From the NCBI GenBank assembly GCA_903832735.1, contig CAILCO010000102.1, positions 1 to 47,651 of the forward strand: a DNA stretch of 47,651 nucleotides, given 5' to 3'. Under the pieces are notes generated by a model that saw only the letters and a program-made list of their open reading frames with translations, did no database searches and was not told where the DNA came from. A program made the position numbers and the translations under genes. The stretch is from an uncultured Sterolibacterium sp. Its GTDB lineage: Bacteria; Pseudomonadota; Gammaproteobacteria; Burkholderiales; Rhodocyclaceae. Below are positions 7,364 to 15,653 of the stretch, piece by piece (within the stretch, counting starts at the first letter, position 1; the number at the start of each line of letters is the position of its first letter).

Positions 7364-8520
7364 TGCCGGGCCGTCGCAACAACATCCGCGCCGCCAATCT
7401 GCCGGCTCCGGAACTCCTGGTCAGGACGCAAGGCGATGGCGGCTGCGAACTGATACTTTCCGGGGAATGGACGCTGGGCGCGCTGTTGCCGCGTCTCGGG
7501 ACACTGGCACGCGCCATGGCGGAACGCCCACCGGCCGCGCTGGTGAGCTGGAACTGCCTGGCCATCGCGACCATCGACAGCGCCGGCGCCATGCTCCTGT
7601 GGCGCGCCTGGGGCCGCGCCTTGCCGACGCTGTTGTCGGCGAGTCCGGAACAGTTGGGCATCTTCTCGCGCATCGCGGACGCCGATCGCGAAGACGAGCA
7701 GGGGCCGCCACGCTCGAAGTTCGAATGGCTGAGGGGCGTGGGCGACGGCGTCATGCAGATCGCCCGGCACCTCCTCGATTTCATCGAACTGCTCGGCCGT
7801 CTGCTGCAGGACGGCGCCTACCTGTTGCGCCGCCCGGGGGAAATTCCGCAGCGCGAGATTTTCGCCAACGTCTACAAAAGCGGCGTGCTCGCGATGCCGG
7901 TGACCGCGCTGGTCGGTTTCCTGATTGGCATCGTGCTGTCCTATCTGTCCGCGCTGCAGTTGCGGAATTTCGGCGCCGATGTGTATATCGTCAATATCCT
8001 CGGCTTAGGCATCATCCGCGAACTCGGGCCGGTTCTTGTGGCGGTTTTGGTGGCCGGGCGCTCCGGTTCGGCGATGACCGCCCAGCTCGGCGTGATGCGC
8101 GTCACCGAAGAGATCGATGCGCTCGCGACCATGGGCGTCTCGCGCAGTCTGCGCCTGGTATTGCCGAAGGTCCTGGCGCTGGCCCTGACGATGCCGCTGC
8201 TGGTGCTGTGGACCACGGCCATCGCCCTGATCGGCGGCATGGTCTCGGCCCACCTGCAACTCGACATTGGCTACGGTTTTTTCTTCGACCTGCTGCCCAA
8301 GGTGGTGCCGGTCGCCAATCTTTGGATCGGCCTGGCCAAGGGTTTTGTGTTCGGCATCGTGGTAGCGCTGGTGGCTTGCCATTTCGGCTTGCGGGTGCGG
8401 CCGAACACCGAAAGCCTGTCGGCCAACACCACGTCGTCGGTGGTGATTGCGATCACCGCGGTGATTCTGGTCGACGCCATCTTCGCCGTCGCCAGCCGGC
8501 ATATCGGCATGCCGTTTTGA
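7363..8520 (+). CDS. mlaE: MlaE-type lipid ABC transporter permease with N-terminal STAS domain
   Basis: A 385-residue inner-membrane permease of the MlaE family that moves phospholipids between inner and outer membranes. About the first 120 residues form a STAS-like domain (LILSGEWTLGALL, IATIDSAGAMLLW), fused to the permease proper, which has five to six membrane segments. The conserved MlaE stretch LGLGIIRELGPVLVAVLVAGRSGSA is present across about 220-245. E. coli carries the STAS protein separately as MlaB, so this is the fused form. The ATG at 7363 shares a base with the ppx stop (TGATG). The ATPase gene overlaps its 3' end by four bases, indicating translational coupling. Confidence 0.92.
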   Translation: MPGRRNNIRAANLPAPELLVRTQGDGGCELILSGEWTLGALLPRLGTLARAMAERPPAALVSWNCLAIATIDSAGAMLLWRAWGRALPTLLSASPEQLGIFSRIADADREDEQGPPRSKFEWLRGVGDGVMQIARHLLDFIELLGRLLQDGAYLLRRPGEIPQREIFANVYKSGVLAMPVTALVGFLIGIVLSYLSALQLRNFGADVYIVNILGLGIIRELGPVLVAVLVAGRSGSAMTAQLGVMRVTEEIDALATMGVSRSLRLVLPKVLALALTMPLLVLWTTAIALIGGMVSAHLQLDIGYGFFFDLLPKVVPVANLWIGLAKGFVFGIVVALVACHFGLRVRPNTESLSANTTSSVVIAITAVILVDAIFAVASRHIGMPF

Positions 8521-9299
8521 ACATCGTCGCTATCCACGATCTGTCGACGCGCCTGGGCGATGTCTGGGTCCATCGCGACGTCAATCTCGAGATCATGCGC
8601 GGCGATGTCCTGGCGCTGGTCGGTGGTTCGGGCAGCGGCAAGACCGCGCTCCTGCATCAAATGATCGGCCTGCTCGCGCCCGACCAGGGCGAGATCCGGG
8701 TCTTCGGCGAACCGCTCTACGGCGGCGGGCGCGCGCGCGAGGTCGCGCTGCGCCGTCGCTTCGGCGTGCTGTTTCAGCACGGGGCATTGTTCTCCGCCTT
8801 CAATGTCTTCGACAACATCGCCTTTCCCCTGCGCGAGTTGCGCGTCCTGGACGCGGGCTTGATCCACGATCTGGTGATGCTCAAACTCGCCATGGTCGAA
8901 CTGCTGCCGCGCCATGCGCGGTTGATGCCGGCCGAACTCTCCGGCGGCATGATCAAGCGCGTGGCGCTGGCCCGTGCGCTGGCGCTGGAGCCTGAACTGC
9001 TGCTGCTCGACGAGCCGACTGCGGGTCTCGATCCCGACCGCTCCGATAGTTTCGTGCAGCTGATCCGCGCGCTGCGCGAGGAACTCGATCTCACCGTGCT
9101 CCTCGTCAGCCATGATCTCGATACCGTGGCGGCGCTGGCTACGCGCGTTGCCGTGCTGGCGGAACAGCGTATACTCGCGGTCGGCAGCATGGCCGAGGTG
9201 ATGCGCGTCGATCACCCCTTCATCCGCAACTTCTTTTTCAGCGAGCGCGCCCGGCGAGCTCTGGAACACACCGACCTGGCCGATCCGGCGCCCGCATAA
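8517..9299 (+). CDS. mlaF: MlaF-type ABC transporter ATP-binding protein
   Basis: Cytoplasmic ATPase subunit (260 residues) of the phospholipid transporter. Walker A is GGSGSGKT, the signature is LSGGMIKRVALARAL, and Walker B is LLLLDEPTAGLDP. The GGM-K form of the signature motif is typical of MlaF/Ttg2A rather than other ABC ATPases. The start appears to be TTG at 8517, overlapping the permease stop by four bases; no ATG fits the N-terminus (MNIVAIHDLSTRLG). The mlaD gene begins two bases after its stop. Confidence 0.93.
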   Translation: MNIVAIHDLSTRLGDVWVHRDVNLEIMRGDVLALVGGSGSGKTALLHQMIGLLAPDQGEIRVFGEPLYGGGRAREVALRRRFGVLFQHGALFSAFNVFDNIAFPLRELRVLDAGLIHDLVMLKLAMVELLPRHARLMPAELSGGMIKRVALARALALEPELLLLDEPTAGLDPDRSDSFVQLIRALREELDLTVLLVSHDLDTVAALATRVAVLAEQRILAVGSMAEVMRVDHPFIRNFFFSERARRALEHTDLADPAPA

Positions 9300-9301
9300 T
9301 C

Positions 9302-10225
9302 ATGGAAAACCGCGCCCACGCCCTTATCGCCGGTCTGTTCGTGCTGTTGCTCGGGCTGGGCATACTGTTGGCGGTCTGGTGGTTCGGTGGCAAGCACGAA
9401 CCGACCCGCGAGCTCGTGCTGATCACCCGCAACAGCGTCACCGGCCTGAATCCGCAAGCGCAGGTGCGCTACCGCGGCATTCGCGTCGGCAAGGTGCTGG
9501 ACATCGGTCTCGATCCGCAGGACACGCGCAACATTCTGGTCAGGATCTCCGTGGCGGCCAGCCTGCCGCTGACCACGGGCGTGACCGCCCAGTTGAACTA
9601 TCAGGGCGTCACCGGGCTGGCTTACGTCCAGTTGGAAGACAGCGGCAAGAGCATCGAGAGTCTGCCCGACCTGGGGGCGCCGCCGCGCGTCGAACTCAAG
9701 CCGTCGTTGTTCGAAACGCTGGGCGAACGCGCCAGTGTGGTGATGGGACAGGCGGGCGATATCGCGGCGAATCTGAAGCGGCTGACCGAGGAAAATGGCC
9801 ACTTGAACCACGCCCTGGAGAATCTCGCCGTAGCTTCCGACAGTTTCAGGGATCTGCCTCAGGTGATGGCGGGCGTCAGGCAGGTGCTCTCGGCGGAGAA
9901 TCTGAAGCGCGTCAATTCCATTCTCGCCACACTCGATCGCACTGCCGGAGAAGCGGCGCCGCTGGCCGCTGAGCTGCGCGCCCTGGTGGCCTCCCTGACG
10001 ATGCTCAGCCGGCGCATCGATCAGGTCGTTGTTGAAACCGGCGGCGAACTCTCCGGCACCACGCTGCCGCGCGTCGATGCGCTGGTGCGGGATCTTGACG
10101 GCAATTCGCGCCAGCTCACCCGCCTGCTCGACAAGATCGAGGCGGCGCCGCAGTCGCTGCTTTTCGGCAGCGCTCGCGGCACGCCCGGCCCGGGCGAAGC
10201 CGGCTTTGTCGCGCCGGACAAATGA
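9302..10225 (+). CDS. mlaD: MlaD/MCE-domain substrate-binding protein
   Basis: Periplasmic, inner-membrane-anchored MCE protein (307 residues) that forms the lipid-binding ring of the transporter. One N-terminal membrane segment (about 8-29) is followed by a single MCE domain (about 40-120, with VRYRGIRVGKV and LNYQGVTGLAYVQL). A long helical, coiled-coil-like region (about 135-290) follows, probably extending the periplasmic tunnel. E. coli MlaD is shorter (about 183 residues); longer tails like this occur in PqiB-like and Ttg2C relatives. It starts two bases after the ATPase gene and its stop overlaps the lipoprotein gene start. Confidence 0.92.
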   Translation: MENRAHALIAGLFVLLLGLGILLAVWWFGGKHEPTRELVLITRNSVTGLNPQAQVRYRGIRVGKVLDIGLDPQDTRNILVRISVAASLPLTTGVTAQLNYQGVTGLAYVQLEDSGKSIESLPDLGAPPRVELKPSLFETLGERASVVMGQAGDIAANLKRLTEENGHLNHALENLAVASDSFRDLPQVMAGVRQVLSAENLKRVNSILATLDRTAGEAAPLAAELRALVASLTMLSRRIDQVVVETGGELSGTTLPRVDALVRDLDGNSRQLTRLLDKIEAAPQSLLFGSARGTPGPGEAGFVAPDK

Positions 10226-10818
10226 TGCGCAGCTTCTGCCTGTTGCTGCTGCTTTGCGGCTGCGCTGCAACTCCTCGCATTGAGCCCGCGCGCTACGACA
10301 TCGTCCCAGTCTCCCCCATGGCCGCGCAGTCGGCTAACCCGGCGCTCTCGTTGATCGAGGTGCGCTCGCCGTCCTGGCTGGTCAGCCCGGCCATGCAATA
10401 CCGGCTCGCCTATGCCCCGGGGGCAGGGCGCGGAGCGTATGCCGACAGCCGCTGGGTGGCGCCGCCGGCCGAACTCCTGGAGCGCGCGCTGACGCGGACC
10501 CTCCTGGCTGGCCCAGTTCGTCAGCCGGCGGGCGGCTGCCGGCTGATACTCGAACTCGATGAATTGATCCAGCTGTTCGATGCGCCCAGGGCCAGTCATG
10601 TCCTGCTCGCGGTGCGCGCTTCCTTGCGGGCGCCTCGGGGTAACATCCTGCTGGCAGGACGCGCGTTCACCCGGCAAGCGCCCGCCGGGGCGGATGCGCA
10701 GTCGGCTGTGGCCGCCTACGGCATGGCCACGTCGCTGCTGGCCGATGATCTCGGCGGCTGGGTCAATGATTTAGCGACAGCTGCGCCAGGCATTGCCCTG
10801 AGCTGTCGCGGCGGCTGA
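10222..10818 (+). CDS. Lipoprotein, ABC-type transport auxiliary component (PqiC-like)
   Basis: A 198-residue predicted lipoprotein: short signal peptide with lipobox LLCGC, giving a lipidated Cys near residue 14. The fold-defining ending of the PqiC/DUF330 ABC auxiliary family is recognisable (LILELDELIQLFD, a strand-rich core, ALTRTLLAG). In such operons this component sits at the outer membrane and receives or docks the MCE tunnel. ATGATG at 10222 overlaps the mlaD stop by four bases. It is the last gene of the ppx-mlaEFD unit; the gap to the acyl-CoA synthetase is 49 bp. The family call rests on context plus length. Confidence 0.78.
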   Translation: MMRSFCLLLLLCGCAATPRIEPARYDIVPVSPMAAQSANPALSLIEVRSPSWLVSPAMQYRLAYAPGAGRGAYADSRWVAPPAELLERALTRTLLAGPVRQPAGGCRLILELDELIQLFDAPRASHVLLAVRASLRAPRGNILLAGRAFTRQAPAGADAQSAVAAYGMATSLLADDLGGWVNDLATAAPGIALSCRGG

Positions 10819-10867
10819 GCGCATATTCGATACTAAGGCGTGTTCTCAATCAAGCGACGGAGGCAGC

Positions 10868-12505
10868 ATGAGTAATCCCTATGCCAGCGGTCTGGAGAAA
10901 CATCCAGCGAACTACACGCCCCTGACCCCGCTCACCTTCATCGAGCGCTCGGCCTACGTCTATCCGGAACGCTGCGCGGTGATCCACGGCGCCCGCCGTT
11001 ATAGCTGGAAGGAATGCTACGCGCGCAGCCGACGGCTGGCCTCCGCGCTGACGCGGAACGGTTTGGGCGAGGGCGACACCGTCGCGGTGATGCTCAACAA
11101 TACGCCGGAGATGTTCGAATGCCACTTCGGCGTGCCGATGTGCGGCGCGGTGCTGAATACCATGAATACCCGGCTCGATGCCGAGTCCATCGCCTTCATG
11201 CTGAATCACGGCGAAGCCGGCGCCCTGATCGTCGATCGGGAGTATTCGGCGACGGTACGGCAGGCGCTGTCCGTGCTCGGCCGCGAGATCCTGGTCATCG
11301 ATGTCGACGATCCGGAATATACCGGGTCAGGGGAGCGCGTCGGCAGCATCGAGTACGAAGACTTGCTGCGCACTGGTGATCCGGAATTCGCCTGGGCCAA
11401 CCCCAGCGACGAATGGAATGCGATTGCCCTCAACTACACTTCCGGCACCACCGGCAACCCCAAGGGCGTGGTCTATCATCATCGCGGCGCCTATCTCAAT
11501 GCCGTTTCCAACATCGTCTCCTGGGGCATGCCGCCGGCTTCGGTGTACCTGTGGACCCTGCCGATGTTCCACTGCAACGGCTGGTGTTTTCCCTGGACCA
11601 TGGCCGCCAATTCCGGCACCAATGTCTGCCTGCGCCGGGTCGATGCGAAGCTGATACTCGACGCGATACGAGAACACAAGGTGAGTCATTATTGCGGCGC
11701 GCCGATCGTGCATTCCCTGCTGGTCAATGCTCCGGCCGAATGGCGCGCCGGGATCGATCACCAGGTCTCCGCCCTGGTCGCCGCGGCGCCGCCGCCGGCG
11801 GCGGTGATCGAGGGGATGGAGAGCATCGGCTTTAACATCACCCATGTCTATGGCCTGACCGAAACCTACGGGCCGGCCGCGGTCTGCGCCAAGCAAGACG
11901 AGTGGGGCAGTCTGAATATCGACGAGCGTACCGAGAAGAACGGCCGCCAGGGCGTCCGCTACCACATGCAGGAAGGCGTGACCGTGCTCGATGCCGAGAC
12001 CCTGGAAGCGGTGCCCTGGGACGGCGAGACCATGGGCGAAATCATGTTCCGCGGCAATCTGGTGATGAAGGGCTATCTGAAGAATCCCGATGCCACGCTG
12101 GAGTCGTTTCGCGGCGGCTGGTATCACACCGGCGATCTCGCGGTGATGCAGCCCGATGGCTATATCAAGATCCGCGATCGCTCCAAGGACGTGATCATTT
12201 CCGGCGGCGAAAACATCTCCTCGGTCGAAGTCGAGGACACGCTCTACCGCCACCCGGCCGTGCTGACCGCGGCGGTGGTGGCCACGCCCGATGCGAAGTG
12301 GGGAGAGGTGCCCTGCGCCTTCATCGAGTTGAAGGAAGGCAGCCAGGTCACAGCGGAGGAGTTGCGCGAATTCTGCCGCAGCCGCATGGCCCACTTCAAA
12401 GTGCCGAAGAAGTTCATTTTCGAGCCGGTGCCGAAGACTTCGACCGGCAAGATTCAAAAGTTCATCCTGCGTGAGCGGGCCAGATCGGCTGCCGCCATCG
12501 AATAG
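10868..12505 (+). CDS. Acyl-CoA synthetase (AMP-forming fatty-acid CoA ligase)
   Basis: ANL-superfamily ligase of 545 residues that adenylates a carboxylic acid and transfers it to CoA. The A3 P-loop YTSGTTGNPKGV, A5 VYGLTET, A7 WYHTGDLA, hinge KIRDRSKDVIISGGENIS and the C-terminal catalytic Lys in PKTSTGKIQK are all present. It resembles the medium-chain or methylmercaptopropionate-CoA ligase-like branch, common in organisms that degrade fatty and steroid side-chain acids; the substrate cannot be read from sequence. GGAGG at about 10858 precedes the ATG. A perfect hairpin at 12543-12566 follows its stop. Confidence 0.92.
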   Translation: MSNPYASGLEKHPANYTPLTPLTFIERSAYVYPERCAVIHGARRYSWKECYARSRRLASALTRNGLGEGDTVAVMLNNTPEMFECHFGVPMCGAVLNTMNTRLDAESIAFMLNHGEAGALIVDREYSATVRQALSVLGREILVIDVDDPEYTGSGERVGSIEYEDLLRTGDPEFAWANPSDEWNAIALNYTSGTTGNPKGVVYHHRGAYLNAVSNIVSWGMPPASVYLWTLPMFHCNGWCFPWTMAANSGTNVCLRRVDAKLILDAIREHKVSHYCGAPIVHSLLVNAPAEWRAGIDHQVSALVAAAPPPAAVIEGMESIGFNITHVYGLTETYGPAAVCAKQDEWGSLNIDERTEKNGRQGVRYHMQEGVTVLDAETLEAVPWDGETMGEIMFRGNLVMKGYLKNPDATLESFRGGWYHTGDLAVMQPDGYIKIRDRSKDVIISGGENISSVEVEDTLYRHPAVLTAAVVATPDAKWGEVPCAFIELKEGSQVTAEELREFCRSRMAHFKVPKKFIFEPVPKTSTGKIQKFILRERARSAAAIE

Positions 12506-12542
12506 CGCCGATCCTCCGGGGTCTGATCACCCTGCGTCCGGT

Positions 12543-12566
12543 CGCACAGGAAGTCTTTCCTGTGCG
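12543..12566. terminator. Hairpin after the acyl-CoA synthetase gene
   Basis: CGCACAGGAA (12543-12552), a GTCT loop and TTCCTGTGCG (12557-12566) make a perfect 10-bp stem 38 bp after the stop. No T tract follows, so it is either a Rho-independent-like end of the upstream transcript or an operator/leader structure of the exosortase unit. The left arm contains AGGAAG, which could also act as a ribosome site for a GTG at 12562. Confidence 0.5.
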
Positions 12567-12714
12567 TGAAGCGGAAATTTATCCCGGCTTCTGTTATATT
12601 CCAATGCATCATGCCAATAGCATAATTGATGGGGGTAGGCTCGATGGCCGCAGCATCCGGCATAGAGTCTTGCCAGTCCATCTTGAATGGAATAGTTCAA
12701 TAAAGGGGGCAATC

Positions 12715-12786
12715 ATGAACATCAGGCTGGTTGGTGCAATAGCGCTAATAGCTGGCTTCTTTTCCCTGATGAAGCGCAAGAACTAG
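12715..12786 (+). CDS. Membrane microprotein (23 aa) next to exosortase E
   Basis: Reads MNIRLVGAIALIAGFFSLMK and ends RKN. An ATG with a strong ribosome site (GGGGG at 12705-12709, five bases away) opens a 23-residue product: one hydrophobic helix (about 5-18) and a basic KRK tail. That is the shape of the C-terminal part of a PEP-CTERM/VPEID-CTERM sorting signal, but there is no VPEID or PEP motif. The same frame is open back to a GTG at 12562, allowing a 74-residue alternative whose last 23 residues are this peptide; its N-terminal part looks non-coding. Exosortase E starts 28 bp downstream. It may be a free helper peptide or a relic of a sorted substrate; function is unknown. Confidence 0.5.
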   Translation: MNIRLVGAIALIAGFFSLMKRKN

Positions 12787-12814
12787 TCCTTCACTGCTAC
12801 CGCATGTCCTGGAC

Positions 12815-14449
12815 ATGGCTGCTTTTGACGTTGCGGCAAATACCATCTGGAACTGCGCCAGGCTGCGCCGCTATGCCCCTATCGGCTTGATGCTGTTGCT
12901 GGTCGCTGAACTCAGCCTGTTTTCCTCGATGTTCAGGGAAGCAATCTTCCATGTCAGGGCGAGAGATGACTTTCTCTCCGTCGTAGGCGACTTTTGCTAT
13001 TTTCATAAATACAACGAAGCCTTGTTTGGCCTGAGCATTATTCTGCTGGCCAAGTTCAGCGACTACAAAGCGCTGATCCTCGGGCAACGCCACAATCGCT
13101 TCCTCTATCTAACGACGCACCTCGGGTCGGTTTCCTTGCTCTACTTCATGGTCCTGAAGATCACCACGGTCGGTACAGGCTTGCCAAGCGGCGCGCTGAT
13201 CTGGTTATCCGGTCTGTTCTTTTTGGCACTGTTTGGCAGCATGGCAACTGCCGCTCTGATGCTCGCTTCACTGCAATTCTGGGCCAGATTCGTGCGCGAG
13301 CAAAAGCGCAGCATTCTTGCGCTACTGAGTTTTATTGGCGCCTACAGCCTCATTTCCAAGCGTTTCCTTGACGATTACTTCGCGGAGATCATGTTTCAGC
13401 CGACGGCGCGAGCCGCCACACTTCTGGATGCCTTGTTCGGCTTTGAGATCAATACCGATGCGGCTGCAAGGACGATTGCCGTCGGCAGCTTCAGCGTCGA
13501 GCTTGCGCCATCCTGTCTCGGTTACCAGGGAATCGGGCTGATTATTCTGTTCCTCGGCGCATACATCCATTTCACCCGGAAGCGACTGATATTCCCCAAT
13601 GTGTTGCTGATAATACCGCTCGCGATCGCTGCGATGTTCTTGCTTAATCCCGTGCGTATCGCGTTGCTGATGGCGGTCGGCGCCTCACTGTCGCCTGAAG
13701 TCGCACTTCTCGGGTTTCATTCCGCCGCGGGATGGTGGAATTTGATGATCGTGGCCATCCTGTCGATAGTCAGCATCAACCGGCTGAAATGCTTTGCCCT
13801 TCGACCCGCGACCAAGGCGCTGCAACTTTCCGAGCAGAACATTCTGCTGGTGCCGCAGTTGCTGCTGCTCGCGGTGGCGCTAGGGACTCTGTTGTTTACC
13901 GCATCGTTCGACTGGCTATATCCGGTACGGGTGCTGGTTGTCGGCGCAATACTGTTCCATCTCAGGGCGCCACTCAATCTCGCAATGTTCCGCGTGAATT
14001 CGGTCGCCATGGCGATAGGCGCTGTAGTTTTCATCATGTGGATTCTGTTCGTTCCCGCATCGGCCGAAAAGGCGCACGCGTTCGGCACTGCCCTGTTCTC
14101 CGTGCCTCTTGTCGGCGCCGTCTCCTGGCTGGTCTTCAGAATAATCGGAGCAGTGGTGATCGTTCCAATAGCCGAGGAAATGGCCTTCCGCGGCTTCCTG
14201 CTGCCCTATTTCGAGGAAGTTCTCTCGGGCCTTTCGTCTCCTACCCGGCAAATCGGCGCCGCCCTGCTCTCTTCGGCAGCATTTGGCGCATTGCACGGCT
14301 CATGGGTCGCAGGCACGCTGGCGGGAATCGGCTTTGCTGCCGCGAGGTACTACAGGGGTCGGTTATTCGATGCCGTTTGCGCGCACATGACGGCCAACCT
14401 GCTGTTGGCTGTATATGTGCTTGCCGGGACGCATTGGTCATACTGGTAG
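12815..14449 (+). CDS. xrtE: Exosortase E fused to a CPBP-family intramembrane protease
   Basis: A 544-residue multi-membrane protein. The N-terminal half is an exosortase with the catalytic triad Cys234 (SCLGYQG), Arg281 (NPVRIAL) and His302 (GFHSAAGWW). The C-terminal quarter is a CPBP (CAAX/bacteriocin-processing) protease with Glu454-Glu455 and Arg459 (EEMAFRG), His494 (ALHGSW) and His524/Asn528 (HMTAN). This fusion defines exosortase E of the VPEID-CTERM system. It should recognise a C-terminal tripartite sorting signal, cleave it and pass the protein on. ATG 12815 has a weak ribosome site. No VPEID-CTERM substrate and no polysaccharide locus is in view. The region is visibly more A/T-rich than its neighbours, suggesting transfer. 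Confidence 0.9.
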   Translation: MAAFDVAANTIWNCARLRRYAPIGLMLLLVAELSLFSSMFREAIFHVRARDDFLSVVGDFCYFHKYNEALFGLSIILLAKFSDYKALILGQRHNRFLYLTTHLGSVSLLYFMVLKITTVGTGLPSGALIWLSGLFFLALFGSMATAALMLASLQFWARFVREQKRSILALLSFIGAYSLISKRFLDDYFAEIMFQPTARAATLLDALFGFEINTDAAARTIAVGSFSVELAPSCLGYQGIGLIILFLGAYIHFTRKRLIFPNVLLIIPLAIAAMFLLNPVRIALLMAVGASLSPEVALLGFHSAAGWWNLMIVAILSIVSINRLKCFALRPATKALQLSEQNILLVPQLLLLAVALGTLLFTASFDWLYPVRVLVVGAILFHLRAPLNLAMFRVNSVAMAIGAVVFIMWILFVPASAEKAHAFGTALFSVPLVGAVSWLVFRIIGAVVIVPIAEEMAFRGFLLPYFEEVLSGLSSPTRQIGAALLSSAAFGALHGSWVAGTLAGIGFAAARYYRGRLFDAVCAHMTANLLLAVYVLAGTHWSYW

Positions 14450-14572
14450 CGTTATGGGGTAGTGCTCTGGGCCGAGTTGTCGGCGTCCGCGCGGTCAGCA
14501 AATGGCTACTTTCCGGCAAGGACGCGAGACCACCCCTCGGCATCCAGAGCGATCGTCTTTCGTCAATCTACT

Positions 14573-15547
14573 TCAATCGGCCCTGATCCCTGCGCTCTTG
14601 ATCACCGGACCCCAGCGCAGCATGTCGCTGCGGATCATGGCTTCCATCTGCTCCGGCGTGGTCGTGCGCGGCTCCATCCCCAGGGTGGCGAATTTCTCGC
14701 GAACCGCCGGCTCGGCAAGGATCTTCGCGATCTCGCGGTTTATCGTCGCAATGATGCTCTTCGGCGTTCCCGCCGGCGCCACCAGACCGATCCAGTTGTC
14801 GATCTGAAATCCCGGCACGCCTGCCTCAGCCACCGTCGGGACTCCAGGCAAGGAGGGCAGGCGCTGGTCGATGCACACCCCCAGTGCGCGCAGCTTGCCG
14901 TTCCTGATATAGCCGATGACGTTGTTCACCGGCGCGAACATCAACTGCGTCCGGCCTCCCAGCAGATCATTGAGCGCCTGCATCGCGCCGTTGTAGGGAA
15001 TGTGCACCATGGCGGTTCCGGTCATGGACTTGAACAACTCGGCGGCGAGATGGTGAGGGGTGCCGACCCCGCCGGAGCCGTAGCTGAGGGCATCTGGTTT
15101 GGACTTGGCCAGACTGATCAATTCCTGGACGGAGTTCGCCGGCACATCGGGTCGCACCACCAGCACGGTCGGCAGCGTCCCCATCAAGCCGACCAGATCG
15201 AAGTCCTTGAACGGGTCGAAGGGAAGCTTGGCGTAGAGATACTGGCTCATCACCATCATGCCGTTGGGCACGATCAGGAAGGTGTAGCCGTCCGGCGCGC
15301 TGCGCGCCGCCTGCACCGCGCCGATATTGCCGCCGGCGCCGGGCTTGTTTTCGACCACGACCGACTGCCCCAGCGAATGCGCCAGTCTCTCTCCGACCAC
15401 CCGCGCCACGATGTCGTTGCCTCCTCCGGGCGGAAACGGCACGATGAACCTGATAGTCTTCACCGGCCAGGTATCGGCCTGCGCCTGAGGAGCCATCCCC
15501 AGGACGGCAATCATGAACAGCAGGGCGAAGCAGCGAGAACTTGTCAT
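14573..15547 (-). CDS. Bug/TctC-family periplasmic solute-binding protein
   Basis: Tripartite tricarboxylate transporter receptor of the Bug family (324 residues), a periplasmic binder of carboxylates or similar ligands. The ATG at 15547 gives a clean signal peptide ending near AQA before DTWPVKTIRFIVPFPPGGG; a longer reading to 15598 adds a non-signal leader. Family marks are PFPPGGGNDIVAR, VENKPGAGG and SYGSGGVGTPHHLAAELF. GGA lies about ten bases upstream of this ATG. No tctA/tctB membrane genes are nearby, so it is an orphan receptor, as is common in betaproteobacteria, where Bug genes far outnumber transporters. It is convergent with exosortase E; the 123-bp gap shows nothing clear. Confidence 0.93.
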   Translation of the reverse strand: MTSSRCFALLFMIAVLGMAPQAQADTWPVKTIRFIVPFPPGGGNDIVARVVGERLAHSLGQSVVVENKPGAGGNIGAVQAARSAPDGYTFLIVPNGMMVMSQYLYAKLPFDPFKDFDLVGLMGTLPTVLVVRPDVPANSVQELISLAKSKPDALSYGSGGVGTPHHLAAELFKSMTGTAMVHIPYNGAMQALNDLLGGRTQLMFAPVNNVIGYIRNGKLRALGVCIDQRLPSLPGVPTVAEAGVPGFQIDNWIGLVAPAGTPKSIIATINREIAKILAEPAVREKFATLGMEPRTTTPEQMEAMIRSDMLRWGPVIKSAGIRAD

Positions 15548-15653
15548 GGCATTATTCCGCGTTGTCGATATGTGACGGCTGCTGGAGATTCTGATCAAAC
15601 GATTCCGGTAGCTGAATATACAACATGACGGTTCATGGTGCTTTTGCCTAGGC

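Noticed and set aside
7236-8516. N-terminal extension of the MlaF reading frame
   Set aside because: The frame is open through the permease gene but only codes for recognisable protein from 8517 onward.
12562-12714. 74-residue version of the microprotein starting at GTG 12562
   Set aside because: Kept only as an alternative: the extra part has no recognisable features, no signal peptide and no VPEID motif, while ATG 12715 has a much better ribosome site.
12567-12714. RpoN (-24/-12) promoter or c-di-GMP riboswitch before the exosortase unit
   Set aside because: No TGGCAC-N5-TTGC match and no GEMM core was found by eye.
14450-14572. Small gene between exosortase E and the Bug gene
   Set aside because: An open frame continues past the exosortase stop in another phase but has no ribosome site or recognisable sequence.
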